DNA of 64,000 bases from Agapetus fuscipes (GCA_951799405.1 OX637353.1:6758001-6822000), one strand, 5' to 3'. Positions 10,105 through 21,556 are shown, counted from the stretch's first letter. The notes: generated by a model from the sequence alone, not told the origin. Numbers and translations: made by a program.

Positions 10105-10826
10105 TTTTTTTTTTTTTTTAAGGAATCTTGTGCGGGAGGCTCCCCAATTCTTGAGAGTCTTGGGGGTCTATGTCATCCTGGAAGGGTGCCGCAGAGGTGT
10201 TGCTTGAGTTCTTGGTTATGTCGTGAGGCGCTGCAAGGAAGTGGTGATTGATGTTGGTTTTGAATAAAACCGGATTAAATTGGGAAGGGAACACAGATAC
10301 TGGTAGACCATTCCATAAACGGGCAGTTTGGCAAAGGAATGAGTCATGAAAACGCCAAGTTCTCATAGTTTTGAGATCGACTGCAAAGGGATGAATGAGA
10401 GTCGTACTACGAGTTTCCCTTTCTGAAATGCGAGGGGAAGGGATTAATGAATGGAGCTCATTAGAACAAGCTCCGTGGTAATATCGATAAAAAAGACTGA
10501 GCATTCCAACTTTTCTTCTGTGCTGGAGCGGCTGCAGATCGGATGTCAGAGAAGGATCATTGATCAACCTCACTGCCCTCCTTTGCACAGAATAAAGTTG
10601 GTCACTCAACTTCTTGGACATACCACACCAGAGATGGCTGCCATACTCGATAATGGGGCGGATTTGGGATTTATACAGAGTCAATAACTGGGCTGAAGTA
10701 AAAAACCTACGGGCTCTGTATAATATGCCGAGTCGCCGGAAAGCGGAAGTTGTGCGAGACTCAATAGCATCATGGTATTTTAACTCTGATGACAGAGAAA
10801 CACCAAGAAGATTTAAGTGAATAACT
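10105..10826 (-). mobile_element. 5'-truncated LINE (Jockey/I-like, Nimb-type) 3' end
   Basis: Minus-strand coding sequence from about 10,818 to the stop at 10,118-10,120. The protein includes LLTLYKSQIRPIIEYGSHLW, VQRRAVRLINDPSL, HRRKVGMLSLFYRYYHG and TARLWNGLPVSVFP, the conserved C-terminal domain downstream of reverse transcriptase in Jockey/I-group LINEs. The TAA stop merges into a roughly 13-base poly(A) (T-run at 10,105-10,117), so this LINE has essentially no 3' UTR. The endonuclease and reverse transcriptase are missing through 5' truncation. Confidence 0.85.
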
Positions 10827-10907
10827 ATGGTATTTAGTGTTTTTTTTTTAATTACTCATTCAATAATGAAAATGAAAATAAGATGATTAATTGTCAATGT
10901 CTATCTA

Positions 10908-11160
10908 AATCTAAATCTTAGCTACAAAGATAATTTACGTCATTTAGAATTCGCATTATGCATGCCCACAAGCATACACGACTAAGTTCACGCTTACACA
11001 TGCCAACACAACACGTCAATGCCAATATGCCAATACAACATAAAACCCCAAATCTCAAAGGAGCCTTGCTAACTCTTGCCAACCTTCCTTGAAACATAGG
11101 TGACATTGTCAAAGTGAGCCATTTTTCACAGTATGGGTGGTCAGCCACCACAATGCACTT
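10908..11160 (-). repeat. Rep-A dispersed repeat
   Basis: TCTTAGCTACAAAGATAATT, ATGCATGCCCACAAGCATAC and CAGTATGGGTGGTCAGCCAC landmarks. A small internal duplication of GCCAATAC/AACAC near 11,000-11,040. Confidence 0.75.
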
Positions 11161-12430
11161 GCTAGGTATTATTTTGATATTGTGAAAAAGATGACAAATC
11201 TACAGCAGCCATAACTTTAATTTTTTATAAAAAAATTGTACCAAACTTAAAAAAAAAGGTAAATGAAAATACAAAACAAGCAAAGGAATTCAAAATCATT
11301 CCAAAAAATAAATAAACATTTTTGTAAAAATTGTTGAGCATCACTTGGCGTTGCGTTCTCCGGGGTCCGTAAGAATGACGTCAGAATTACGGGCTAGTGA
11401 GGAAGGGTTCCCCAGCAGGTACCTGTATCATATTTTTTCATCCCCTAATGAAATATTTTTGTAAGCCACAATACAATCATAGCGCTGTTGTCCCCTCCTG
11501 TGCAGTACAGTCCGAACAGGAAGTATCACTTCACAAAAATTTAAGTATTTTTTTTTTGTGCTCATAAACTAGTATTCGTTTTTTTTGCTTGATTATTACC
11601 TTAACAGTGAAACTTTAACATCGAAATTTTTCTTTTCTCAGCCATCTACAATTACAATTTCCTATAATCGTAGAGATCTGATTTGTATCATAATTATTTG
11701 TTATTTTTATTTAACAGTCGACTCGGTGTAACATTCAAAATCTCGGCCAGGAAACGTTAACAATCGATAGCAAATAATATTAATAAGTTTTGTCCTAGCC
11801 TCCCGGCCGGATGGCATCACATTTTTTTGGCTTTTTATCCGGGCCACTCCATTTAAGATCCACATACTCGTACATGGGTACCTCTAATAAAGTAGAGAAT
11901 AAAAGTATGTAAACAATACGCAAAAAAAAGTTAGAACTAAAATTAAAATAGGTAGGTAGGTAGGTGTGTGTTTTTTTGTTAGGTTTTCATGGTGACGTAA
12001 AGTATATTTTATCAAACTTATTCGTTTACAAGCTATGGGTTGCAGTTTTTCAAATCAATAGCCCCAGTTGTGATTTTTAGGAATATTTTAGGGATTTGAC
12101 TTCTTTTGGGCTCGCTGTGCGCCGCATAACACAATTTCGCGATCCTGAAAATGGAACCGCAAGCTTCATAGACTTGTGTGTTGCCTATAGGAACATTACA
12201 AGCGCCGGTACAACTATACAATGCCCGGGTTCTATACAACTTTGTCAAACTGCGCGCTCCGTACAAGCAACTTCATCAACGATAAGCCTCTTACGCCTGC
12301 ATCGCTCCAGAGTCTCATGGCAGACTCGGGAATTCACTAATAAACAGAAAAATCTGCGTAGAAACATATTAAAACTTCACTTTTCATTACTTAATGCTTC
12401 TTTTTCTTATTTCTTATTAATCTTGTTGTA
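11161..12430. other. AT-rich stretch, no gene recognised
   Basis: GC-richer islands at 11,340-11,420 and 12,100-12,330 lack recognisable domains. A GGTAGGTAGGTAGG run occurs at 11,950. Open frames here are short and carry no family motif. Confidence 0.35.
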
Positions 12431-12434
12431 GATC

Positions 12435-12602
12435 TACGATCTGTTTTTGTTGAACTCCCTCCTGTGATGCGAAGACCAGCTGTTCTTCCATCTTTGAGGA
12501 GGGCGCCCTGGTAGACGCTGGCCGTCCGGTATCTCCTGTGCCACGACTCGGGCTTTACTTCCTTCGTTCATGCGGACGCGGTCTATATGGTCCCTCCAGA
12601 AC
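12435..12602 (-). mobile_element. LINE ORF2 C-terminal fragment
   Basis: The minus strand encodes RKRRRFWRDHIDRVRMN followed by LPGRPPQRWKNSW. The GRPxxRW block is a common C-terminal motif of RTE/Jockey-type LINE proteins. Moderately GC-rich against its flanks and heavily truncated. Confidence 0.55.
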
Positions 12603-12739
12603 CGTCTCCTCTTCCTGCTACAATAAACTTACTTAAATACGTATGTTCATAAACTATCCCCTAAGCTTCAATGCTTAATTTACTATTATTTAACGTCAAA
12701 TCGATGTTAAAATCTGAAACTTTCACGGTGACTTGTAGC

Positions 12740-12980
12740 CCCTTAGACAGAGCGTTCCCAAGGTCGTGGATAAATGAATACTTCCTCGGATTGCCTGGAG
12801 GGTATAGGAATGAAATAAAATAGGGCCCGCCGACAACAGGTAGTCAGCAACCCATTTGGAAAATGTTGTGAAGTATTGCCAACTCCCTCAAACTGAACAT
12901 CGAAACACAGCAGCCGGTCAAAAGGCATGGAGAAGATTGGAAGAGGCCACGCCCAGGAGCGGAGTGAGAAAGGCGTCAAA
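12740..12980. mobile_element. Probable LINE remnant, unassigned
   Basis: GC-richer block with GGCATGGAGAAGATTGGAAG and CCACGCCCAGGAGCGGAGTG, resembling decayed LINE 3' coding sequence. Strand and family are uncertain. Confidence 0.3.
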
Positions 12981-13980
12981 TCAAGTCATAAATGTTTTTT
13001 TTCTTGCTTTGTTTCATTCTGAAGAATGATTTTGATACTAACCATGAGTAACGTCATGAAGTACCTCAATATTTGAAAAGGAGATACTTTGATTCGATGA
13101 ATTTCATCTGCTAAAGTTTGATAACGAGGAATTTGAAAGATCAAAATGTTTTTGTTGAAAGTCGATTCATGACTTTTATAGATCCTTGAAATTCACGACT
13201 TTGCATTTGTGAAGCTCTGAGTCAATTATGTTAACATTTGAAATAAAACAAAACAGAAACGGATTTTTCCTGCCTATAATGTAGTTATATAGTTAAATGT
13301 GAGCCTAGACATCTTGCTAATATACAAATGCTAATAAATTGAGCTATTGGCTGGCCTTAATACTTTTCTCTACTTCATGTTTTTACTTAGTCCTTTAGTA
13401 TTATTTTTTAAATTAAACTTGGATAGCGCCTCTTCAAATTTCAATAAAATAAAAATAAAACTCACTCCCTTACTCAGATAAATTTCGTACTTCAGGTAGG
13501 TAGGTAGGCACTATTCCCCCACTAGATTTTCGTATTGTTGCAATTTCGTTTACTTTTCGGGAACCACTAGAAGTGCTTAGATTGCTGTGAGCATATAAGA
13601 TAGAATACATTGAGAAATGTTCCGTTGTGAGTAAGAATGCAATAAAAGAAGAATAATATCTTCTCATTTCTCCGCAGACAAGAATAGCAGCCGCCGTAAG
13701 AGTCCTAATACGATTTTTCCACCAATATGTCTTGAGCACTACAAACTCTCTACTTGTGGCACAATGAAAATTGGATTATTTTTACTTTAGAAATACACGT
13801 GTATGAAGATGAAGATACATCACAAAAAGCTTTCCAAATATTTTGTAGTGAAGAAAGGAACACTTTATTTTGCTATGTTTTTAATAATTATATAATATTT
13901 GTATCTATTAACTACGTATACAGTACCTACCTATATCAACTCCTCAAAATACAAAAATAAAAAGTAAAAAAATTGGTTAC
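12981..13980. other. AT-rich stretch, no gene recognised
   Basis: Contains a short (AGGT)n run near 13,496. No domain-bearing frame or splice-bounded exon was found. Confidence 0.4.
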
Positions 13981-13988
13981 CTGATTAT

Positions 13989-14198
13989 CAGGGGCGTGCA
14001 TCCTATTCAGTCACATGCGCCTAATAGGTAGGCAATATATGGTAAAAAAAACGCTTGGTATTAAACTTTAAAATTCAAAATTTAAGTTCGATTGGAGCCG
14101 TTGTTAGCATTTCAGTCAAATTCAAATGAGTTTTTTTAAGGAATGGGAGAAAATATTTATTCTGAAATGTATTTGCCAATACCCTATGCACGCGCCTG
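13989..14198. mobile_element. hAT MITE (intact copy)
   Basis: Ends are CAGGGGCGTGCAT and ATGCACGCGCCTG, 13-bp inverted repeats with one mismatch. They are flanked by the exact 8-bp direct repeat CTGATTAT (13,981-13,988 and 14,199-14,206). An 8-bp target duplication with CAGGG ends is diagnostic for the hAT superfamily. The 210-bp body is non-coding. A second copy, carrying an insertion, lies at 42,964-43,973. Confidence 0.88.
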
Positions 14199-14304
14199 CT
14201 GATTATCAATCCCTTGTTTTTTCTTTTGGTTGTTCATTATTTGAATGCTTTGGATATATGTATAATTTAAGTTGCAGATTTAATAATTTTGTCACATAAG
14301 CATT

Positions 14305-14462
14305 TTTTCGGTCCTTTTATCCTTCTTTCATTTCATCCAGAGTCAAGTCAACCTTTTTCATACAAGCCCTCCTTTTATTATGACTCTGGATATCCCATTC
14401 ATTCGCTATTTCAGAAATTCGTTCCATCCATACCTTTTTAGGTCTTCCTCTACCTCAACAAT
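14305..14462 (-). mobile_element. RTE-like LINE C-terminal fragment
   Basis: The minus strand encodes RGRPKKVWMERISEIANEWD and NKRRACMKKV. These match the C-terminus of the longer element at 54,137-55,788 (GRGRPRKVWSDQIEEIVKEW, RKRRKCMKKV). Severely 5'-truncated. Confidence 0.75.
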
Positions 14463-15133
14463 AATTGTTATAAAAAATTTTGATGAAGGGCTTTATTTAA
14501 AAAGCCCACAACTGTTGCATTTACACATTTTCTTTAGATACCGTAAGTGCCTTGAACATAAATAGGCTTCATGGAGTAAGTAGTTATCATCACAAACAAA
14601 CGATTAGAAAGTACTTATGTCTATCCTGATCAGATGAGATCTTAAAACAACTAACTTAGAAAAAGGAAATCCTCAGTGATTGGCCTAGTAGGAATTGAGT
14701 TGAAATGAATGAAATGAAAAATTTATTAAATATAAAAAAAACATGAGAGGTGAGTTCCATTAAAAGTTTTCGAGAAGAAAATGTCTACAAAACATTGCAT
14801 TGGGTATAACTTCTCATAGTCAGTGAACTAATTACGAGGAAATGCTCATGAAGAACTTCCGAACTACAGGATTTTTGCATTTTGCAGTGTTTTCTGTCAT
14901 GGAAAATAGGAAATAGGTGTATTTATCTGAGAAAACCGATTTGGTAAATATGCCACTAATTCAGATATGTAGAGAAATTGTACCCACTTCAAGAATTTTA
15001 CAAAAAAAAAAAAAAAAACGTTATAACAAGGTACATAAGGTTATAAACTATTTTTATTCCATGACATTTTTATTCCTTGCAACTTAGATTATAGAGTATA
15101 CAAATTATAAATCAACAACAAATAACAATATAT
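14463..15133. other. Non-coding, downstream of the oxidoreductase gene
   Basis: Lies downstream of the stop codon at 15,134 on the minus strand and probably includes the 3' UTR. A poly(A)/T-type run sits at 15,001-15,018. No repeat family recognised. Confidence 0.35.
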
Positions 15134-18100
15134 TCAAGAGAACTCTCTGCTGAGTTCTTCCTTGGTCCACTCCATCATAACAGTCTGTCCTGTGCGAGCG
15201 CTCTTCTCAGCTGCTGTGGCTATCTTACTGACAGCCAAGCTCTGGTAGCCTAGCACTTTGCAGGTGGCTTTACCTGTAACCAAATACAAATAATTAATTA
15301 TATAGTAAAACTCATAATAAAAAAAACTCAATTTGTAAGTGTGTCCAGCTATCTGTTGGTAACAAATATACTTCCATCTGTTGAAAAATAAAGAAACTTT
15401 TAAGTCTCCACAACATTCTAGAAAACAGATATTACTGTTAAGCTAATGATTCATGAGCAGTAGATATCGCTAAACTATTTGGGGGCTTTGCAAAAGAGAA
15501 ACCGTCATGTATTGTACTGTCATTGGCATAGCAGTGGATAGGTGCACAGGATAGTAAATCATTGATTTGCAGAAGAAAAAGTGACGGAGACAAGACGGAT
15601 CCTTGGGGGACACCGCAATTGATGGGTAGCAAGGCTGATTTACTTCCATCAATGACTGTTTGGATAGACCTGTCTTTTAGAAAGCTGGATATCCATTCTA
15701 TGAGGAGAAGACATCGAGGCATCCAGGCGTTGGCTCTAGACGTAAGTGACATAAGTGAGAAGGTCACCACTGGAGCGGTTACGGCGAAAACCGTATTGGT
15801 GGTCGCTAAGCATTTTATGGGTTTCCATCTTATAATGTAGTAAAGTATAAAGTAAAAAAAATACCTTGAACAACATCCAAAAAGTGTTCCATCTCTAGAT
15901 AATAAGCCCTCTTGAATCTGGAAGCAAACGAATACCAGATTGGGGCATATGTGCTTCCAGTTTGTCCCAGCTGAACTTCATTGCAGTGGATGGGCCTCTC
16001 ATTGTCGGCTCTGATCATCCCCTTGGCCCCAAATACTTCAAGACGCTGGTCGTAGCCATAGTTGGAGTATCTGCTGTTGTCAACCATTGCCACTGTCCCA
16101 CTCGGGAAGGTCAGAATACAGGCCACGGTGTCAAAGTCATCGATGGCCTTGATTTCAGCAATATTGGCCACAGCGGTGGCTTGAACTTTGGCTGGAAGCT
16201 CGCCGAGTATCCATGTGACCATGTCAAAGTCGTGCACGATGCAATCATGGAAAACTCCACCTGAAATTATATATTTCATTGCACATTACAGTTTCTTGTT
16301 AATTTATGTAGTTGTAAAGACTCACTGCTGTTGTTATTCCATACATTTTTTGTACATCTGCATTGAGGGGAGTTCTTGTAATGTTGTATACTTGAGAGAT
16401 TCAATAAGAATAGATACCTGAGGTTTTAAGGTAATCCAGCGTGGGCAGTGGTGAATCTCTGGCACACACTTTAATAGTCTGCACATGGCCGACTTCTCCT
16501 TTCCTCACACGATCTCTAACTGCAGAGTACGAGGGATCAAATCTTCTGTTAAAGGCAGTAAAGAGAGGTTTCCCTACACTTTCTGCTTGCTTGTAGCACC
16601 GGGCTGAAGAAACTTCATTCTCTGCAATAGGTTTTTCACAGAAGACAGCTTTCTTGGCATTCAAAGAGGAAGTGACGATTCCTTCATGTGTGAAAGTAGG
16701 GGACGCTACAACCACTGCTTCTACCCTGGAAAAATAAGTATATTTATAAGGTCCTGTCTGGAATATTGAACACTCCATAAATACCATGAAGTTTGTATGT
16801 ATATAAAGAGAGTTAAAGGCTTGGAAGATGTAACACACAAATCTGTAACAAAGAATAAGAAAAAGTCAAAACATTGGACCGCAGTCAAGACGTGGTATAA
16901 CAATATCAAGCATAAAGATAAAAACTTACTTTGTATCTTTGTACACGTTATCAGAATCCTTTGATGTAAGGAAGATGGTGTCTTTAAGGTTCCAGTATTT
17001 CCTGATCTTGTCCCACTTCTGGGTCATGTCATCAACGATGTAAAGGAGCTTTACTCTGGGGTTGCCCACTAGGTTTGAAAGATGGATGGATCCTGCACGA
17101 CCCAAGCCAAAGATGGCCACACCAATGGGACTATCAGATACCTTTGAAAGATCCAAATTGATATCCCGCTCATATCTGTAAATTACAATACATTTTATTT
17201 TTCAATGTTTATGATAATGCCACAAACAAACCCTTGTTTTTTCTTTTACATTTACTCTGTTGTCATTTCACAGAGAGTTCATTTATTCCACATCTTTTGA
17301 TACTTTTTAATGTGTAGATATAATGTAGGTATTATGCTATCTTTTATTAAACACATTAACTTTTATTTACTCTCTGAAAGCTCACTTACAATTAAGCGTT
17401 TTATTGAAATTGAGAGTGCCTACAGATTTTTTTATTCCTTAAGGAACAGTTTCATTAACAAATCAATCGCAAAGAAGTGCTTCAACAGGTAGGTACATTT
17501 ATAAAATAAAGGAATAAAGATAATGTTACATAAATCAATATGTATGTTCTACAGTCTACACTCTCAGAAGGAAAATAACCATTTTCTTTAATCTTCCAGG
17601 TTTCAGGACTGTTTGATATTTTAAGATGCTAATAGTGCATATTATAAAAAATAGTATCTGGTTCTTATTGAAAATCTCATGGAGTAAATACCCACATATC
17701 TGGGTTTTTGTTTCAAATTATTTCATTCTTACACTACACACTAAATTTAAGTTTTTATAGTAGGCCCACAGGTATCCTTTATTATATTACTCCAGGCCGT
17801 CGTCATTCGCTTTGAGTTTCGATTTTCAAAATTAATGCCATCACAGCAGATGAAATACATTCGCGATGTATGGAAAATCAAATTTTTTATATATGCTGCA
17901 AAATTGTACTATTCGCGTACGTGTTTGAATTCCATACTAAAATACACTTATAAACCCTTATAGACCCTTTTGTTTTTATATCGAAATACGTATGAAACTA
18001 TATTGACATCTAGCGGCAAAATTAGAAAGTTTTTTTATACATATACGTTTTTACCAACATATAAGTCAAGGAAATTATTTTGTGTATTTCTTTACATAAT

Positions 18101-19420
18101 CTAAGTCGCAAAGATACATGCCATTTGAGATTCATATGAAATGCATTCCCACAAGCAGACAGGTTCGCGCTTACAAATGCTCCATGTGGACTTACAACAT
18201 AAAAACCTAATCTCGAATGAACATAAGCCCTGCAACTCTTGCCGACTTTTCCTCAAACAGAGATAAAAATTGCATGGTGAACCATTTCTTACAGTATGGG
18301 TGGTCAGCCACATACTAACCTATAAGTCAAGGAAATTATTTTGTTTAGTTCTATAATCTAAGTTGCAAAGATACATACCATTTGAGATTCATATTAAATG
18401 CATTCTCACAAGCAGACATTTGTAAGTTCGCGCTTACACATAATGCATGATGACTTACAACATAAAAACTCAATCTCAAATTACCATAAGCGCAACTCTT
18501 GCCAACCTTCCCTGAAACAAAGGTGAAATTTGCAACGTGAACCATTTTTTAAAGTATGGGTTGTCAGCCTCATACCAACAATATGTCAAGGAAATTATTT
18601 TGTGTATTTCTTTACATAATCTAAGTCGCAAAGATAAATGCCATTTGAGATTCATATTAAATGCATTCCCACAAGCAGACAGGTAAAATTTCGCGCTCAC
18701 AAATGCCCCATGTGGACTTACAACATAAAAACCCAATCTCAAATGAATATAAGCCCTGCAACTCTTGCCAACCTTCCCTGAAACACAGCTGAAATCTGCA
18801 AAGTGAACCATTTTTTAAAGTATGGGTGGTCGATTTTCTTTTACTAAGATTGCATGTTTTTATTTTACATGTTTTCCGAATTTCAACGCGAGGAAACTAT
18901 GCGCAATATACACATTCTCCGAATGTTAAGGGGTTGGGCTGCGTAGCAGCCAAGGGCAACGCCCCTAGTTAGACCATATAGTATACACTTGTAAGTATCA
19001 AACTTTTAGCATTTCATCAAAAAAATATAGAGGCACTTGTTTTATTCCCATGCCCATGATTCTCCGTACACTTTTTGGTTACCATTATGGTTGACTTTGA
19101 TTTAAAAAAATTACACTTGAGGTACACTTTGTCCCTATTTACACAATCTGGTCCGATGACGGATCGGAAGTCCCAAAGTGTATGGGGATGTATGATAGCT
19201 TTCACACAATCCAGCATAATTTGTCCGGAGGTTCCATACATTTTGCGACCAAATCCGTACCTACTTTGTGAAAAGGGGGCTAGGTTTGTCACAGGTTTTT
19301 TCTTCACTTCACAAAATAAATTAAATCAAATGGGACTTACTGAGCGTAAAGATAATCTTCTGGAGTTGCAGTATCCTTTTTGGTGTATGGCGACGGCTGA
19401 CGGAATTTGCTGGTGGCCAT
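15134..19420 (-). CDS. Gfo/Idh/MocA-family oxidoreductase (inositol 2-dehydrogenase-like), 5 exons
   Basis: Coding exons on the minus strand: 19,420-19,341, 17,175-16,930, 16,725-16,418, 16,260-15,865 and 15,273-15,134. All introns are GT-AG, phases join, and the total is 1170 nt (389 aa). The protein is predicted to be a cytosolic NAD(P)-dependent dehydrogenase of sugars or polyols. The Rossmann motif GLGRAGSIH lies at residues 50-58 and the catalytic-lysine motif EKP at 139-141. GGVFHDCIVHDFDM follows, with D217 and H221 at the spacing of the Asp/His pair of bacterial inositol dehydrogenase, so the known active-site triad is kept. It is about 40 residues longer than bacterial relatives at the N-terminus. 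The start ATG is the first in an exon with a consensus donor (CA|GTAAGT). Intron 1 holds repeats and the last intron holds a LINE fragment. The true substrate cannot be read from sequence. Confidence 0.88.
15440..15838 (-). pseudogene. Decayed LINE reverse-transcriptase fragment in the last intron
   Basis: The minus strand encodes SDHQYGFRRNRSSGDLLTYV, then in a shifted frame WISSFLKDRSIQTVIDG, INCGVPQGSVLSPSLFLL and HCYANDSTIHDG. The catalytic YADD box has become YAND. An internal deletion and frameshift separate the first block from the rest. Probably Jockey/I-group. It sits in the same orientation as the host gene. Confidence 0.8.
18061..18835 (-). repeat. Tandem array of three Rep-A units
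   Basis: The junction ATAAGTCAAGGAAATTATTT recurs at 18,061, 18,322 and (as ATATGTCAAGG) 18,581, a period of about 260 bp. Each unit is a complete Rep-A plus a roughly 30-bp linker ending in TTTACATAATCTAAGTCGCA or a variant. Units 1 and 3 share the linker TTTTGTGTATTTCTTTACAT, while unit 2 differs. The array lies inside intron 1 of the oxidoreductase gene. Confidence 0.85.
18929..18968. other. Compact nested inverted repeat (cruciform-like)
   Basis: AGGGGTTG pairs with CAACGCCCCT on the outside and GGCTGC with GCAGCC inside, within 40 bp of unusually GC-rich sequence in an AT-rich intron. Function unknown. Confidence 0.45.
19125..19288. mobile_element. MITE family M1, copy 1
   Basis: The ends resemble CCCTTTTCACACAATCTGGT (here CCCTATTTACACAATCTGGT) and its reverse complement ACTTTGTGAAAAGGGGG. 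The body shares GTGTATGGGGATGTATGATA and AGCTTTCACACAATCC with the copies at 19,692 and 21,422 (inverted). Confidence 0.65.
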
Positions 19421-19691
19421 GTTGAAATTATATTGAAGAAAAGGACACTGAATCTAGAGTCTAATCATCTAGTTGACAAGCAGCAAATGCTGCATGATTG
19501 TTACCTTAACTTCATTTTATATCATCAATGCTACTGGTAGTGATAAGGATTTATTCTGTTTAGACATCAATAACAAAATTATTAAAATAGACTTGAAATA
19601 TCAATAACAAAATATTTGCATGTCATTCTAATGCATACACAAAAACAATCAATGCATAAACAATGAAATGGTTTATAAATATACTAATGCT

Positions 19692-19855
19692 GTAGCCCCT
19701 TTTCACACAATCTGGTTCAGTGCCGGATCAGAGGTCATGTAGAGTATGAAGATGTATGTAAGCTTTCACAGGATCTGGTAAGGTTTGTCCAGCGATCCCA
19801 TTCATTCCACAATTGGATCCAGACCGGCACCAGACTATGTGAAAAGGAGAAAGAC
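19692..19855. mobile_element. MITE family M1, copy 2
   Basis: The left end CCCCTTTTCACACAATCTGG and the right end CAGACTATGTGAAAAGGAG form inverted repeats, with TGCCGGATC and GGATCCAGACCGGCA inside. About 164 bp, non-coding. Confidence 0.65.
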
Positions 19856-20499
19856 CAAATAACATGCTTTAATGTAACATCGGTAGTCAATGCCGATAAC
19901 CTATGGCATCACATGCTAGTTACAGTTTTGACTCTGTTGTCTCATTAATATTTTTTAACGAACCAAGACTTTTCTTTCAGTTCTCTCCATGCTTAAATTT
20001 TCTGCAAAAAACCAGAGCTAAGCAATGAAAAATTAAGGTACCAAAAAAATATACCTCTTTAGAACTACAGCATGTCATTTCAGACGAAGTCCTGTAAATT
20101 ATGCAACAACAAAAAGTGTTTTTTTATAGACGAGCTATCAAAGGCCACATTAATATTTCTTCATAACAAACTTTTTTTAGCACCAATAACGTATCCATTT
20201 GCTAAAAGGCCATTATGCAACTTGCGAGCCACAGTTTGACAGGTTCTGGTGAATGCAAAGAAATACTTTTAATCTGAATGAAGTATTTATTTATTTAGAT
20301 ATTAGATGCATGGAAAATAACTAATTATAGATAAGGCGATACTTCTCTACCTATTCTGGCGAATCATCAGGGTCACGGCCGATTCATATAGAGCTATAAA
20401 CCTGAATTATGTTTACCAAAATGTCACTAGTTCAAATACAGATGACTTGACAATAATCTGTAAATCTTACATAATGTGAAATTAGGTAATAATAAATCA

Positions 20500-21161
20500 A
20501 TCCATGACAAACATGCACAAAACTTCATTTTTTGGCCTACGCCAAATAAGGGCTATCAGGAGGTGTCTACCACCGGGTGTGGTTAAAACATCGGTAAGTG
20601 CTTTTGTGATGTCCCGAATTGATTATTGTTCCACACTTTATATCGGCCAGTCAAAAAAGCAACTGAACAGATTTCAGTCTGTTTTGAATGCGGCCGCAAG
20701 ACTGATCTTCGGGATGTCCAAATTCTCTCACATCACTCCGCTGTTGAAAGAACTACATTGCCTTCGTTTTCCTGAGAGAGTGGTCTACCGTGTGTGTTTG
20801 ATGGTATTTAAAGCCCTAAATGGTTTGGCTCCATCATATCTGGCAGACATGTTTTCCCCCGTTGAGATGAGTGTGAGGGGGCGGACACTTAGGTCGGCGG
20901 GGTGTCGAGCTGTCAGATTGATGCAGCCTCGCCGTCAAATACGCACTAATTTTGGGGATCGCACTTTCCGGTTTGCGGGGCCGATGGAGTGGAGCAGACT
21001 GCCACCCGGAGTGAGGGTTTCGGAATCTCTTGGCATTTTTAAGGGAGCACTGAAATGGCACCTTTATAAAATATCTCATTCATGATTAGGAGGGCCCTTG
21101 AGGTGTGACACATACAAAAACGGCACTCTTTGGTCATGTAAAAAGTTAAATAAATAAATTA
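20500..21161 (+). mobile_element. 5'-truncated L2/CR1-like LINE
   Basis: The open frame 20,504-21,085 encodes FFGLRQIRAIRRCLPPGVVK, FVMSRIDYCSTLY, LNAAARLIFGMSKFSHITPL, LKELHCLRF, GRTLRSAGCRA and GPMEWSRLPPGVR, the conserved C-terminal region after reverse transcriptase in the CR1/L2 group. It parallels the C-terminus of the element at 34,290-35,640. The 3' end is GTTAAATAAATAAATTAT, an AAAT-type tail. Confidence 0.85.
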
Positions 21162-21166
21162 TCCTC

Positions 21167-21167
<1 letters not shown>

Positions 21168-21202
<35 letters not shown>

Positions 21203-21206
21203 ATAA
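21168..21206. repeat. (TA)n microsatellite
   Basis: Near-uninterrupted TA repeats with a single TTTA break, immediately after the LINE tail. Confidence 0.9.
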
Positions 21207-21227
21207 TAACACATGAGTACTTATGGA

Positions 21228-21376
21228 AGGTTGTGGTTCAAATCCTGGTGTAGCACATAAGATACACGATTTACATTTTCAAATATTCACCTCGCTGGGT
21301 TGAAAAAATCATATACCTTTACCAAAGACCCGCCATCGAAGGTCCATCCAGCCTTACAGCAACTGGGTCTTGCATT
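21228..21376 (+). mobile_element. SINE-B, 5'-truncated
   Basis: Begins at the B-box side (GGTTGTGGTTCAAATCCTGG) and continues with the SINE-B body: TTTACCAAAGACCCGCC, GAAGGTCCATCCAGCCTTAC and CAGCAACTGGGTCTTGCA. Confidence 0.8.
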
Positions 21377-21421
21377 ACTGAAATTCCTGTTCACAAATTC
21401 ATAACAAATAATGTAAAAAGT

Positions 21422-21556
21422 AATGCCCTGTTCACACAGCACAAATTCTGCACGATGTGTATATGGTTTCGGATGAGATCGCCGGACCAACAGTGTGAAA
21501 GCTTTCATACATTCCCATACACTACTTGACTTCAGGTCCGGCAATGGGTAGAAAAA
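21422..21556. mobile_element. MITE family M1, copy 3 (inverted)
   Basis: CCCTGTTCACACAGCAC, GTGTGAAAGCTTTCATACAT and TCAGGTCCGGCAATGG match copies 1 and 2 in opposite orientation. Confidence 0.55.

Noticed and set aside
12743..12979. 78-codon minus frame
   Set aside because: Located among LINE debris with no recognised domain.
18061..18835. CRISPR-like array
   Set aside because: Units are about 260 bp with no short spacers, and the host is a eukaryote.
15134..19420. Bacterial contamination or recent horizontal transfer for the oxidoreductase
   Set aside because: Four phase-consistent GT-AG introns, eukaryotic repeats in the introns and host-like composition argue for a resident gene.
21168..21206. 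(TA)n run as a structured regulatory element
   Set aside because: Simple microsatellite adjoining a LINE tail.
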